Shown piece after piece: positions 41,906 to 51,624 of a DNA stretch of 64,000 nucleotides. Under the pieces are notes generated by a model. That model worked only from the letters and a program-made list of their open reading frames with translations. It was not told where the DNA came from and did not search any database. This DNA comes from Eutreptiella sp. 'Long Island Sound 2002'. Its lineage: Eukaryota > Euglenozoa > Euglenophyceae > Eutreptiales > Eutreptiaceae. The DNA lies in the NCBI GenBank assembly GCA_964036045.1, contig OZ038386.1, positions 19,368,225 through 19,432,224 of the forward strand, written 5' to 3'. Every line of letters starts with the position of its first letter. The stretch's first letter is position 1. The position numbers were made by a program, and so were the translations under genes.

Positions 41906-43447
41906 CGGGGACGCTCTGGTGGCACCCAAGACCTGGTGTTTTGGGTACGTATCCGACTAGGGGGACGCGAATACCTGGGGGTATTGGATACTGGCGCCAC
42001 CATATCTATAGTGGCCAAGAAAACTTTTCCTGGTGGGAGCCTGAAGAACACCATGACCACCGCTGCTATACGCATGGGGGATGGACATGTGGTGCACAGC
42101 TGCGGGGACTGTGAAGTGGAGGTACCTATGGGCTCCCGGACTATCGCCCATCGGTTCTATGTGATGGACACTGAGGCCTTCGACCTTGTACTGGGGACTG
42201 ACTTCTTCGTACAGCACTCCCAGATACAATCCCTGACGCTGCAAGCGCCCTACCTCCTCTACGTGGACCACGGCAGTGGCAGAGAGTCTGTGCCACTGGA
42301 GCAGTCGGAACATACCTCGAGTTACCTGAGACTATCGAAGGAGGAGCCCTCGAACATGATGGCGGCCTCCAAAACTGAGGACTATCAACTATTTGGGGAA
42401 GTCCTAGACCAAGGTCTGAAGGAGTTGGGTTACTCTCGAGAAGACATAAGTGTGGAGTTGTTTGCCAGCGACAAGCAGCATGTACTGGACCTTTACTGCA
42501 GCAAGGGGAAGAACTGCAGCTACAAATTTTACCGGCCCTCTTTCGGGATGGCCTACGGGAACCCCAGGTTCAGTGAACTGGGGAAGGTGCTGACCAAGGT
42601 GGCCTCGGAACGTTCCCGTATGGTCCTATGTTCCCCCGATTGGGGAGCCCATGGGGGCAACGAGTACTGGCGAAACCTCCTGGACAGGCTGACTATCAGC
42701 TCTGTTCGTTTGCCTGATGCGGCCATCTACGTGCCTCTGGGACGCAAGACGCCTATTGGGAAGCCCGGATGGGGGATTATGCTCAGCGTGGTGGACGGTA
42801 GTCTTACCACCATCCCCTGGGAGGACCTGGACCCGACTCTGGTCCAGGCTATACAACGAGAAAGCGATCGACTCGCCTTGGGTGACTTGAAGGATCGCCT
42901 ACGACCTCAAGATGCTGTTGAGACTATATCCGGAGGAGATGAGTACGTCGTGACTGACACCAACGCCCCCAACTCTCCCTGTCATGTACCTGTTCCTGAT
43001 GGAGTCTCTGGGTGTGGACTATCTGAGCTACCTAGCTCTATCCACTCAGATGACGAAACTGAGCACGACGCCTTCTTCGTGCAGACCTGTGTGGAGGAAG
43101 TGGAGAACGCAGAGTACGTCGCCCCACTGAAACCCCTACTCTCCGTGAGGGTGGAAGACCCCGTGGATGAGGAGCTGGACCCTCGATCCAGGCTCAGGGA
43201 GTATGTGGATTCCAAGAGGAAGTTGGTAACGAAAAAGCTATGCTACGTGAAGCCTACCCGCAGCTCATGGCCACTGAAGCAAGAACGTATGGGAGACCTA
43301 TCCCAATTGAAGGAGGACCTCGAACAGAAGATCACCACCTGGCAAAGGGAGGTAGATCTTAAGCTCACGAAGAGCGTGTGGGGCGCCCATCTGAGGACCC
43401 CACAGGAGGACGACCTCTCGGAGGAATGTGTATGTGAACCCCCTTGA
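41906..43447 (+). CDS. pol: Pol protease segment of LTR2 with extra domain
   Basis: The frame opens at 41906 after a stop. The usual first start codon would be a GTG at 41936. Numbering from 41936: the aspartic protease motif LDTGAT lies near residue 18 and its C-terminal LGTDFFV near 91. A second domain at about 170-262 (ISVELFASDKQHVLDLYC, MVLCSPDWGAHGGNEYW) corresponds in position and pattern to the extra domain of LTR1 Pol. The segment ends at a TGA (43445-43447). The frame continues through it into RT, so the TGA looks like a CGA to TGA mutation in an otherwise continuous Pol. Confidence 0.8.
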   Translation, partial: RGRSGGTQDLVFWVRIRLGGREYLGVLDTGATISIVAKKTFPGGSLKNTMTTAAIRMGDGHVVHSCGDCEVEVPMGSRTIAHRFYVMDTEAFDLVLGTDFFVQHSQIQSLTLQAPYLLYVDHGSGRESVPLEQSEHTSSYLRLSKEEPSNMMAASKTEDYQLFGEVLDQGLKELGYSREDISVELFASDKQHVLDLYCSKGKNCSYKFYRPSFGMAYGNPRFSELGKVLTKVASERSRMVLCSPDWGAHGGNEYWRNLLDRLTISSVRLPDAAIYVPLGRKTPIGKPGWGIMLSVVDGSLTTIPWEDLDPTLVQAIQRESDRLALGDLKDRLRPQDAVETISGGDEYVVTDTNAPNSPCHVPVPDGVSGCGLSELPSSIHSDDETEHDAFFVQTCVEEVENAEYVAPLKPLLSVRVEDPVDEELDPRSRLREYVDSKRKLVTKKLCYVKPTRSSWPLKQERMGDLSQLKEDLEQKITTWQREVDLKLTKSVWGAHLRTPQEDDLSEECVCEPP

Positions 43448-43477
43448 GCGTGCCTATGTTGCCATCGTCCACCGGAG

Positions 43478-45661
43478 ATGGTTGAACAAGACCTTCTATA
43501 TGCCTACCAAGGGCTGAAGGATACTACCACGGGCGAAGAGTCGGTGGAGGACCACCTCCCGACATCTATTACTCAGGGGGCAAGCAACTTACACTCTGAC
43601 GAGGACATGGAGGACAAGATCAAGGTATTGGACCCGCGGGTACAGAAGCTTATAACGACCTATCTGGAGGTTTTCGGAGAACTACCCCCTCCAGCCTCAT
43701 GTGACAAGCTGGTACAGATGGACCTCAAGCTGAAACCCGAGTTCGTGGGTCACAAGATCCGGAGGAGACCCTATCCAGCTCCTAAAGAGCAGGCCGACGA
43801 GATTGAGCGACAGATACAAGAATGTATTGACGCTGGGCTAGTCCTGGAGTACAAGGACGGGGACTACCCCCTACACTGCAGCCCCTGTTTCCTGGTGGCT
43901 AAACCTGGGTCTACAGCCAAACGGCTGGTAGTGGACTACGGAGAGCTGAACAAGAAAACGCTGAACCACTCCGGGTCCATTCCCAATATGGAGTCTACCC
44001 TAGAGAAGATAGCCTCCTGTCGCTACAAGACCAAAATGGACAAGCGAAGCGGATTCTGGCAAGTGGACCTGACGCCCAACGCACAGGAACTACTGGCCTT
44101 CATCACCCCTCAGGGGAGGGTGTTCAAGTGGAAGGTCATGCCGTTTGGCGTGGCCAACGCACCCGCTCTATTCCAAGAGCTGATGAACAAGCTCTTGTCC
44201 ATCCTACGAAGGAGACCTAAGGTGCAGGAGCTCATATCCCGTGGTGCCCAGATGGAGGCTCACATCGACGATGTATGCCTCGGGACCAATACCCGGGAGG
44301 ATCACCTAATCCTCTTGGGTGCGTTCTTTGCGGTCTGCCAGGAGAACCACACACGACTCAAGCTGGAGAAGTGTGAGTTCATGCAGGAGACCATGCAGTA
44401 CCTGGTGTTTGATGTTGGCTATGGGTGGTGGACCCCAGCGGCCTCTAAGGCCAAACCCCTGATGGATGCCAAGGTACGACACGAAGACCCCAAGAAAGGA
44501 CTTCATGATGTACGCAGTTTCATTGGGGCGTGCAACTTCTATCGCCGCCACATCAAAAACTTCACCTACACCAGCGCCGTTCTGACGGACTTGATCAAGA
44601 AGAGTACTACTTGGCGCTGGGGCCCACAAGAACAACAAGCGTTTGACAAGCTCAAAGACAAGGTAGCCAACGCTAAGTGCTTGGGCGTGCCTAGGGCACA
44701 AGGGGAGATTATCCTGGTGACGGACGCCAGCAATGTGGGCGGTGGTGGAACGTTGTTCCAATGGCAAGCACTAGAGAAGGAGGAGTTCGACTCGGCCATT
44801 TCCCAATGGGGGACGGAAGGTCTCAACCGAGATGGAACCCTCAAGTACAGCTACCCTGACGACAAGTGGGTCCTAGTACCTCTGGGCCACTGGAACTGGA
44901 AGTGGAACCAGGCCAGGGCGAACTACTCCACCTATGAGCAGGAATTGCTCGCGGGTATGCTGGTGCTATCCTCACAAGCACGACTATTGGGGAGTAACCC
45001 TGTGGTCTGGCTGTGCGACCAAGAACCGGTCCGCAGTTTCCAGAAGGGTCCCCCACCTGAGAAGGCCAAGCTACGGCGCTGGTGGACCTACCTCAGTCAA
45101 CTACGGCTGACGGTACACCATATCCAGGGAGTGAAGAACGAGTGTGCCGACTACATCAGCCGCAACAACTTCGACGCCCTGATTGGTGCCCGGTCTGAAG
45201 CGCTGGCTAAGGAGGCGTTCAGCCGCATGGACGTCCACTTGGACCTCAACATGACGATGATACGCCCCCAGGATGGATTCCAACAATCGGAGTACCTGAA
45301 GGAGTTTGGGGATATCTACAAGCGCCTGGAGAAACGCCTTGAACCCCTCCTGGTCAACCAAGACCAGTGGAAGAGGGACAAGAGCTACCTCTGGCACGAG
45401 GACCGCATCGTGGTGCCTATTGACCGAGTCTCAGCGCTGCTGAAGTGGACCCATGAGTCCAGTGGTCATGTGGGTGCTGACTGTACCCTGAGGCTGTTCA
45501 AGCAGTGGTTCCACACTACGTGGACTGACGACCAACTGCGGAAAACCCTCCAGCCTATCGTGGACAAGTGCCCGTGCAGGTCCTGTAAACCAGGGGATAT
45601 CAGGGACAGAGGTCTCTACTCGACCCTGCCCATCCCTCACTGTGCTAACAGTGTTCTATAG
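43478..45661 (+). CDS. pol: Pol reverse transcriptase / RNase H segment of LTR2
   Basis: 727 codons, same frame as the preceding and following segments. RT begins near residue 85. It contains KRLVVDYGELNKKT, FKWKVMPFGVANAPALFQ and HIDDV near residue 263, the catalytic Asp pair with Ile in place of the usual Val before DD. RNase H starts at about residue 413 (ILVTDASNVGGGGTLFQW) with an insert before the YSTYEQELLAGML segment. After it comes the integrase zinc finger (H...H from about residue 659, closing CPCRSC). A TAG at 45659-45661 separates this from the integrase core; a CAG to TAG change would explain it. Confidence 0.88.
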   Translation: MVEQDLLYAYQGLKDTTTGEESVEDHLPTSITQGASNLHSDEDMEDKIKVLDPRVQKLITTYLEVFGELPPPASCDKLVQMDLKLKPEFVGHKIRRRPYPAPKEQADEIERQIQECIDAGLVLEYKDGDYPLHCSPCFLVAKPGSTAKRLVVDYGELNKKTLNHSGSIPNMESTLEKIASCRYKTKMDKRSGFWQVDLTPNAQELLAFITPQGRVFKWKVMPFGVANAPALFQELMNKLLSILRRRPKVQELISRGAQMEAHIDDVCLGTNTREDHLILLGAFFAVCQENHTRLKLEKCEFMQETMQYLVFDVGYGWWTPAASKAKPLMDAKVRHEDPKKGLHDVRSFIGACNFYRRHIKNFTYTSAVLTDLIKKSTTWRWGPQEQQAFDKLKDKVANAKCLGVPRAQGEIILVTDASNVGGGGTLFQWQALEKEEFDSAISQWGTEGLNRDGTLKYSYPDDKWVLVPLGHWNWKWNQARANYSTYEQELLAGMLVLSSQARLLGSNPVVWLCDQEPVRSFQKGPPPEKAKLRRWWTYLSQLRLTVHHIQGVKNECADYISRNNFDALIGARSEALAKEAFSRMDVHLDLNMTMIRPQDGFQQSEYLKEFGDIYKRLEKRLEPLLVNQDQWKRDKSYLWHEDRIVVPIDRVSALLKWTHESSGHVGADCTLRLFKQWFHTTWTDDQLRKTLQPIVDKCPCRSCKPGDIRDRGLYSTLPIPHCANSVL

Positions 45662-46837
45662 GTGGACTACACGGAGATGCCGAAGTTCGGGGGCTATGAC
45701 TTCGCCCTCGTGGTAACCTGTGGGTTGACCAGGTTTACCAGGGTGTTCCCATGTACCAAGCACATTACCGGGGAGGAGACTATCAAGATACTCCTGGAGG
45801 AATGGTTTTGTGTCTATGGGGCGCCCAAGGAGATCAACTCCGATGAGGACGTACGAGTACGCTCAGATACTGGCTGGTACAAGAGGGTCCTGAGATCCCT
45901 CAATGTCCAGGTGTCTACGGGGATTCCCTACTCCCACACGAGCAACCCCCTATGTGAGCGACAGATCCGTGTCCTGAAGGAGAACGTACGGATATGGTGC
46001 AAAACTGAACGCACCAGAGACTGGGTGAGACTACTCCCCGTCATATCCTTGATGATGAACTCCCAAGAGAGTTCAGCTACTGGCTACTCGCCCCATGAGC
46101 TATTCCTAGGGCGCCCGGCATGGTTCCTACATGCCTCCTATCCAGAGGACACCCATTCTTCTGTGGGTGAATGGGTCCAAGAGCAACAAGCGAAGGTGGA
46201 CAAGGCCAAGGCTATGCTCCAGAGAGTGAGGGAGCGTCAGTGGAACAAGAAGAACAAGCACCGAGTACCGGCCACCTACCAAGAGGGGGACTGGTTGCTG
46301 GTGCACCACAGTCTACTACCCGCCTGGCCACGCTCTACCAACGATGACCCATACTTCGGGCCGTACAAGATTCTATCAGTGGATGGACACCGTATCACCG
46401 TGCGGTGTTCTCCCCGTCTAGGGGGGACCCTGGTGTGCGCTGCTCAACACCTGAAGCGCTACTATGATCCTGAAGACCTCTGTGGGGAGGAGTGGGAGCT
46501 GAACGACGAGGAAATCGCCGCTCTGGACCTACAAGGGGCTGCCAGCCCTATGGAAGTTGAAGGTGAACTCCCCGACATGAACGCCGAGGAGATGGCTAAG
46601 GAGGGCTTCTACCTGGTGAAGTCTGTCCTACGCCACCGCTATCGCCAGGGTTGGCGCTTCCTCACCCTCTGGGAAGGGTTTGGAGTCGAAGAGGCCACCT
46701 GGGAGCCCTTCTCTGCATTTGTTCTACCTGAGGGACGCCTAAACTCAGTTCTGGTTGACTACTTGTCCCAGAACAACCTTGGTGAGTTGCTCAGGCTCGC
46801 TGAGACGCTTGCCTCCAAGACTAAAGCTAGGGACTGA
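45662..46837 (+). CDS. pol: Pol integrase core and chromodomain segment of LTR2
   Basis: 391 codons directly following the TAG in the same frame. The integrase core begins VDYTEMPKFGGYDFALVVT with the first catalytic Asp at residue 2, then SDEDVRVRSDTGW (Asp 61 or 63) and CERQIRVLKE (Glu 99). If Asp 63 is used, the spacing is DD35E. A basic region and an SH3-like stretch (GDWLLVHHSLLPAWPRS) follow. The C-terminal EGFYLVKSVLRHRYRQGW and FLTLWEGFGVEEATWEPF form a chromodomain at about 314-365. Without readthrough of the TAG, integrase would not be made as part of Pol. Confidence 0.88.
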   Translation: MDYTEMPKFGGYDFALVVTCGLTRFTRVFPCTKHITGEETIKILLEEWFCVYGAPKEINSDEDVRVRSDTGWYKRVLRSLNVQVSTGIPYSHTSNPLCERQIRVLKENVRIWCKTERTRDWVRLLPVISLMMNSQESSATGYSPHELFLGRPAWFLHASYPEDTHSSVGEWVQEQQAKVDKAKAMLQRVRERQWNKKNKHRVPATYQEGDWLLVHHSLLPAWPRSTNDDPYFGPYKILSVDGHRITVRCSPRLGGTLVCAAQHLKRYYDPEDLCGEEWELNDEEIAALDLQGAASPMEVEGELPDMNAEEMAKEGFYLVKSVLRHRYRQGWRFLTLWEGFGVEEATWEPFSAFVLPEGRLNSVLVDYLSQNNLGELLRLAETLASKTKARD

Positions 46838-49082
46838 ACCTTACCCTTACCTGCCAAAGCGTATGTGTGAGTGTGCTATCCCTAAGGTCCTGAGAGCAAG
46901 CCGCAGAAGTGGTGTCCTAATTATACCCAAGTCTGCACGCTTGCCAAACCTGGAGGTTTGGCTTATTGATGCCACGGGGTACGCTCCGGGTCTCCCCTTC
47001 CCTAAGCGCCTAGTTTCTGTGCTGGCGCAAAACCTTTGGGGAATACCCAGCGTGCTAATCCAGGTATTGTTTTCCCTACCTATCTGTCTACTACAGGGAG
47101 GGGTGGCGGAAAGTTATGAAGGCATGAAAACGCCGTTTTGCTAAGTGGCCAAAACACTGACCTAACGACTGCCACAGCCCACCAACCCTGCTAAAATTGC
47201 AGGAAACGGGTGGGACAGTGACACACGCACTACAGGTCCTACACACCCTACAGTGGCACCATCCTGGTGGGCGAGCACTGGGGCAACTGGCTCAAGCCCC
47301 CACTCAGGACTACCACTCCTACACGCACACTCTACTGGGCGTTGCGAAGGCAAAGGTCTCATGGGTCCTAGCGACCCTCCTGTGAAATGACAAGAGAACA
47401 CAGCGCTGCTAAGCAACTGTGGCCTAACAGGGGACGCCACAACGCGTTTCCCCTGCTAGGGCTTGGAGGGAAGAGGTGCTCTTGCGTGCACGGCGCAGAT
47501 GTCGATGGAGTCGGACTCCCTGCTCTGCCACAGGCAGAGGGGAGTTACTTGTTTGTGTGATCTGCGCCCTTGTTTAGCAGGGCATGAAAAAAATGGTATG
47601 CTGCTGCACCAATCACCCTACCTGCCCACCTGTAAAGCAAAGGCAAATGAAGAGGCGTTTGCGGCGGAGGAACCAAGCCACACTCCCCGTATTATACGGT
47701 TCTCAGTGTGACCTATAATACACTGTCCGCAAACACGCTGAAGAATCAGCTACCTCTGTCAAGCAAGCAAGCGTTAAGGGACTCCTCAGGTTCTCTTAAA
47801 GAACGTACCGAGGAGCCCCTGGGTAGCCTAAACAAGGTTTACCGTGCGCACTTCGCGTGGCCTACCCTTTAATGCGTGTGTGAATGCGCGAGCATGCACT
47901 TGTATCGTGGGCACACCTGCCCATCTGAACCTCAATCACGAACTCCACCAGGGGGTGGCCCCGCCTGGGCTTACTTACCTACCGCTGGAGAGAGAGAGCA
48001 AGTGAGGGGCGCACGCGAAGAACGTTGCTATGCACTTGTGTGTATGTCTAATCACCCTGATCTGACCGCTAATCATCTGCAATCTTTCTAATCAATCCGT
48101 CTATCGCGTTCTATCTTTGTTAGCGCTGCTACAAAGCTCGTTCACGGAGACACGAGACGAGCAATGTGTATGCGGCATACGAGACGAGCATACCTGTAGT
48201 TTATACCTGATTCATTGAAGTCTTTTCGTTCATTTTCGAATTCTTGAATTTTTGATTCTTCTAATAGTGTGGGTGGAATCTGTATGTTTATTTATTAATG
48301 TGTGTGTCGTCATTTTCAAGACTACGTGAGACATACGTTTATAATTCCATTATTTCTCCATTTTCCGGCGCTTTGCTAGGAGCCGCTCCTGCGCGCCGCC
48401 TTTTTATGCGTATGAATTTCTGGATTTAAAAAAATCCAGAGATGACTATAATTTCTATAAAAATGTGCTTCTGATGCACAATTGTATTCTGCTCAGGTGT
48501 GTCGTTTCAGAAAAATTCTAGGCCGTCATTTGACGGATTTTGGTGTCGTCGCTTCGTTTTTGCGTGGATTCGTCCATAATTCTCCCATTCCTGCCTCTGC
48601 AGATACCCGCGCGCAGCCTCGCTGAGTAGGCCGTGTTCGGGCCGGAACGCAGGTGCCTGGAGAGACTGAGCAGAACCAAGACCCCGCCAAGGGGCAATTT
48701 AATTTTTTTGACGACCCCCTTCGCCCTAAGACAGGTCACAGGTCGCCAGCAGGTTTACGAGAACCCATGCGAGTGTGTATATTGTGTCTTGCGTTGGGTT
48801 TGTGTCGACGCTGCGTCTTGGAGGGAGGGATGCACATGCACATGTTTTGGCATGCTCCCAAACTAACCCAACCAAGCCTCAGGAGCCCCGGCAGCGCCAT
48901 GAGCGCTGAGTCTTCTGTAGGAAATGTTACAAACAGAGCAGCAAAAGAGCGCCAGCCATGGTGAGCGCCCATTTTTCTGTGCGAGGGAAGCTATAGGTAT
49001 TTTAAAGTAGATGTGGAAACCAAGGAAAGGCCAAGAAAAAATCCCTTTTTCCTAAAATGCGACAGTGGTGGCCACCACAGCA
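46838..49082 (+). other. LTR2 region between pol and the 3' LTR
   Basis: 2.2 kb with no supported gene. It changes from balanced composition to AT-rich after 48100 (many TTTTCG and ATTTTT runs). No second retroelement or promoter was identified. Confidence 0.5.
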
Positions 49083-49091
49083 CAAGGGGGG
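49083..49091 (+). promoter_or_regulatory. Polypurine tract of LTR2
   Basis: CAAGGGGGG lies immediately before the 3' LTR start AGTAGGAAAAAG. Confidence 0.8.
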
Positions 49092-49887
49092 AGTAGGAAA
49101 AAGTGCTTTTCCATTGCTTTGAGGCATACTCTAGTTGTATTAGAGATGCACTGAGCATCCAGGCATTTCTATCTTAGTGTTGGTCCCACCAAAACTGGTG
49201 ATAACACATTTTGACCTATGGAACCAAACACCCAATCAGGATATGGAGTGGACCCCTTAATCCCCTATCAATGTGAAGCAAATCATCTTTTCCTGGGTTT
49301 ACTGAGAACTGACATATCCAAGGTAGAGCCTATGAATTTATCTATGTTTTTCCATGAATTCTTAGCTATCCTAGTGGTATGCACCCTAGGGGGCTGGGCA
49401 CCTCTTTTTGAGAGGTCCTGGGTTCAATTCCTGGTCAGCCTAGCTAAGTAGGAAGATCCCATGTGACATGGCAGTGACCTCATCGCCACATGCCCTGCCA
49501 CCTCAGCACATATGGGACCCAAAACAAAGAGTGCACATCTCCTGAGATGGCACTATGGAGAGAGAGTGACCATGGGGCAGTTTTCCAACTCTTTTCCAAA
49601 ACATTTCAGCTATCTTTGTGAATATGCATTCCGATTTGACCTGAGCTGTAGTTTCTGTGAATATCCAATCATCTTTCACTGTTTATACTGCAGCCCTTCA
49701 TGCTTTGATCCTGATTATCTTCTCCTTGCACACTTCTGGCTTGGGCTATCCTGGATTGACTTGGATTTACTGTATTTCAACAAACAAAACCTTTTCATCT
49801 CCAAAAACAAGCAGCAGGACACCCTACAGCAACAGCAAGCAGCAGGAGAAGCAAAAACACAGTGCTGAAACCACTATAAACTTTTCT
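49092..49887 (+). repeat. 3' LTR of LTR2 (uninterrupted)
   Basis: 796 bp. It contains the unoccupied LTR1 target (GGTGATAACACA near 49198) and the second copy of the tRNA-like module. It is followed by GAAAT (49888-49892), the right target duplication. Confidence 0.95.
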
Positions 49888-49892
49888 GAAAT

Positions 49893-51053
49893 TGAGTAAA
49901 AGGGAGTGGATTTTCACTTGCAAAGAGTTGAAATTGAGTAGAAGGGAGTTGAAATCGAGTAGGAGGGAGTCGAAAATGAGTAGAAGGGATTGGATTTTCA
50001 CTAGGAGGGAGTTGAAATTGAGTAGAAGGGAGTTGAAATTGAGTAGGAGGGAGTGGATTTTCACTTGGAGAGAGTTGAAAATGAGTAGGAGGGAGTTGAA
50101 ATTGAGTAGGAGAGAGTTGAAATGGAGTAGGAGGGAGTGGATTTTCACTTGGAGGGAGTTGAAAATGAGCAGGAGGAAGTTGAAAATGAGTAGGAGGGAG
50201 TGGATTTTCACTTCGAGGGAGTTGAAAATGAGCGGGGGGAGTCGAAAATGAGTAGGAGGGAGTTCAAAATGAGTACGAGAGAGTTGAAAATGAGCATAAG
50301 GGAGTTGAAAATGAGTAGGAAGGAGTTGAAAATGAGCAGGCGGGAGTGGATATTCACTTGGAAGGAGTTGAAAATGAGCAGGTGGGAGTTGAAAATGAGT
50401 AGGAGGGAGTTGAAAATGAGTAGGAGGGAGTGGATTTTCACTTAGAGAGAGTTGAAAATGAGCAGGGGGAAGTTGAAAATGAGTAGGAGGGAGTTGAAAA
50501 TGAGTAGGAGGGAGTTGAAAATGAACAGGACGGAGTTGAAAATGAGTAGGAGGGAGTTGAAATTGAGCTGGAGAGAGTTGAAAATGAGCAGGGGGAAGTT
50601 GAAAATGAGTAGGAGGGAGTTGAAAATGAGTAGGAGGGAGTGGATTTTCACTTGGAGGGAGTTGAAAATGAGAAGGGGGGAGTTGAAAATGAGTGCGAGG
50701 GAGTTGAAAATGAGTAGGAGGGAGTTGAAAATGAGCAGGAGGGAGTTGAAAATGAGCATGGGGGAGTTGAAAATTAGTAGGAGGGAGTTGAAAATGAGCA
50801 GGAGGGAGTTGAAAATGAGTAGGATGGAGTTGAAATTGAGCACGGGGGAGTGGAAAATGAGCAAGAGGGAGTTGAAAATGAGTAGGAGGTAGTGGATTTT
50901 CACTTGGAGGGAGTTGAAAATGAGCAGGGGGGCGTTGAAAATGAGTAGGAGGGAGTTGAAAATGAGTAGGAGGGAGTTGAAAATGAGTAGGAGGGAGTTG
51001 AAAATGAGTAGGAGGGAGTGGATTTTCACTTGGAGGGACCTGGAAATCAGCAA
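49893..51053. repeat. Right subterminal minisatellite of the MULE, about 55 units of 21 bp
   Basis: Consensus GAGTAGGAGGGAGTTGAAAA plus T, broken at intervals by a variant containing GGAGTGGATTTTCACTTGG. It is read as MSRRELK repeats on the plus strand. The left arm holds only about six units in the opposite orientation, so this arm has expanded strongly. Confidence 0.95.
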
Positions 51054-51104
51054 GTATCGTTCCTTCATCTGGCTATAAAGTAATGCAACTATTTTTTAAA
51101 TTTG

Positions 51105-51251
51105 GGCTGCAGAACGGTTCAAAACATCCTTGTCGCCTTTTAGCAGAAGATCAGTTGCAGTCGTTTTTTCGGTTGTCGTAAATGCGCGTGTCGCCTGTTC
51201 GTGCGCAGTCTTTCGCAGTCTGCTAGGGCCGCAGTCTGCATACCGTCACCG
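51105..51251. repeat. Right terminal inverted repeat of the MULE
   Basis: Exact reverse complement of 20014-20160 as read by eye, ending GCATACCGTCACCG. Confidence 0.9.
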
Positions 51252-51377
51252 CCAAATACCCCCCTAGCTGCCCCTATACCGCAACTGCTACCTAGACAAC
51301 TCCGCGAGCGCCGCGGGAACGCCGCGGCCGCCTTTAGTATTTTGCAAATTTTGCCATTGCGCGTAGGGTGCCGCTCT

Positions 51378-51500
51378 GGTGATATACCGGTATATACCGC
51401 GGCGCCGGGGAATGCCGCGGTATATACTGCAGTATATACCGCGGCGCCGCGGTATATACTGCAGTATATACCGCGGCGCCGCGGTATTTTCCGGGAATGC
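51378..51500. repeat. Palindromic array of TATATACCGCGGCGCCGCGG units
   Basis: Alternating self-complementary blocks ACCGCGGCGCCGCGGT and ATATACTGCAGTATAT recur two to three times, with flanking diverged copies. The stretch can pair with itself in many registers. It separates the MULE end from the DUF6729 ORF. Confidence 0.85.
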
Positions 51501-51624
51501 CAGTATATGGTCGCCAGTGTACCAGTATTTGGGAACCGCTTTTTTTTTTCACCTGTACTGTTGTTTTTGATATACTTATCCCCTTCATTTTAAAATTTTC
51601 TACCATTTCATCACAGGCACAAAA

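Larger units (their letters stand above)
21212..49887 (+). mobile_element. Ty3/gypsy chromodomain retrotransposon LTR2, interrupted by LTR1
   Basis: The 5' LTR is split: 21212-21324 and 38561-39244. The 3' LTR is intact at 49092-49887. The two LTRs are 797 and 796 bp, with about 11 differences seen (roughly 1.4%). After removal of LTR1 the element is about 11.4 kb. Gag is at 39345-41843 and pol at 41906-46837 (protease, extra domain, RT, RNase H, integrase, chromodomain). A purine tract precedes the 3' LTR and a tRNA-complementary-looking site follows the 5' LTR. It sits in the right subterminal repeat block of the MULE. Confidence 0.9.
20014..51251 (-). mobile_element. MULE (Mutator-like) DNA transposon, internally deleted, host of two nested retrotransposons
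   Basis: The outer 147 bp at 20014-20160 and 51105-51251 are identical inverted repeats as far as read by eye, beginning CGGTGACGGTATGCAGACTG. Similarity continues less perfectly to about 20250 and 51050. Without the retrotransposons (21212-49887) and one copy of GAAAT the element is about 2.56 kb. It keeps a reverse-strand transposase tail with a SWIM finger, typical of MULE transposases, while the catalytic domain is missing. The flanks CCTAAATCT and CCAAATACC could be a decayed 9 bp duplication, but this is not convincing. Subterminal 21 bp repeats lie inside both arms in opposite orientation. Confidence 0.8.

Noticed and set aside
49892-50892. MSRRELK-repeat open frames on the plus strand and their reverse counterparts
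   Set aside because: Direct translation of the 21 bp minisatellite; open only because 21 is a multiple of three.
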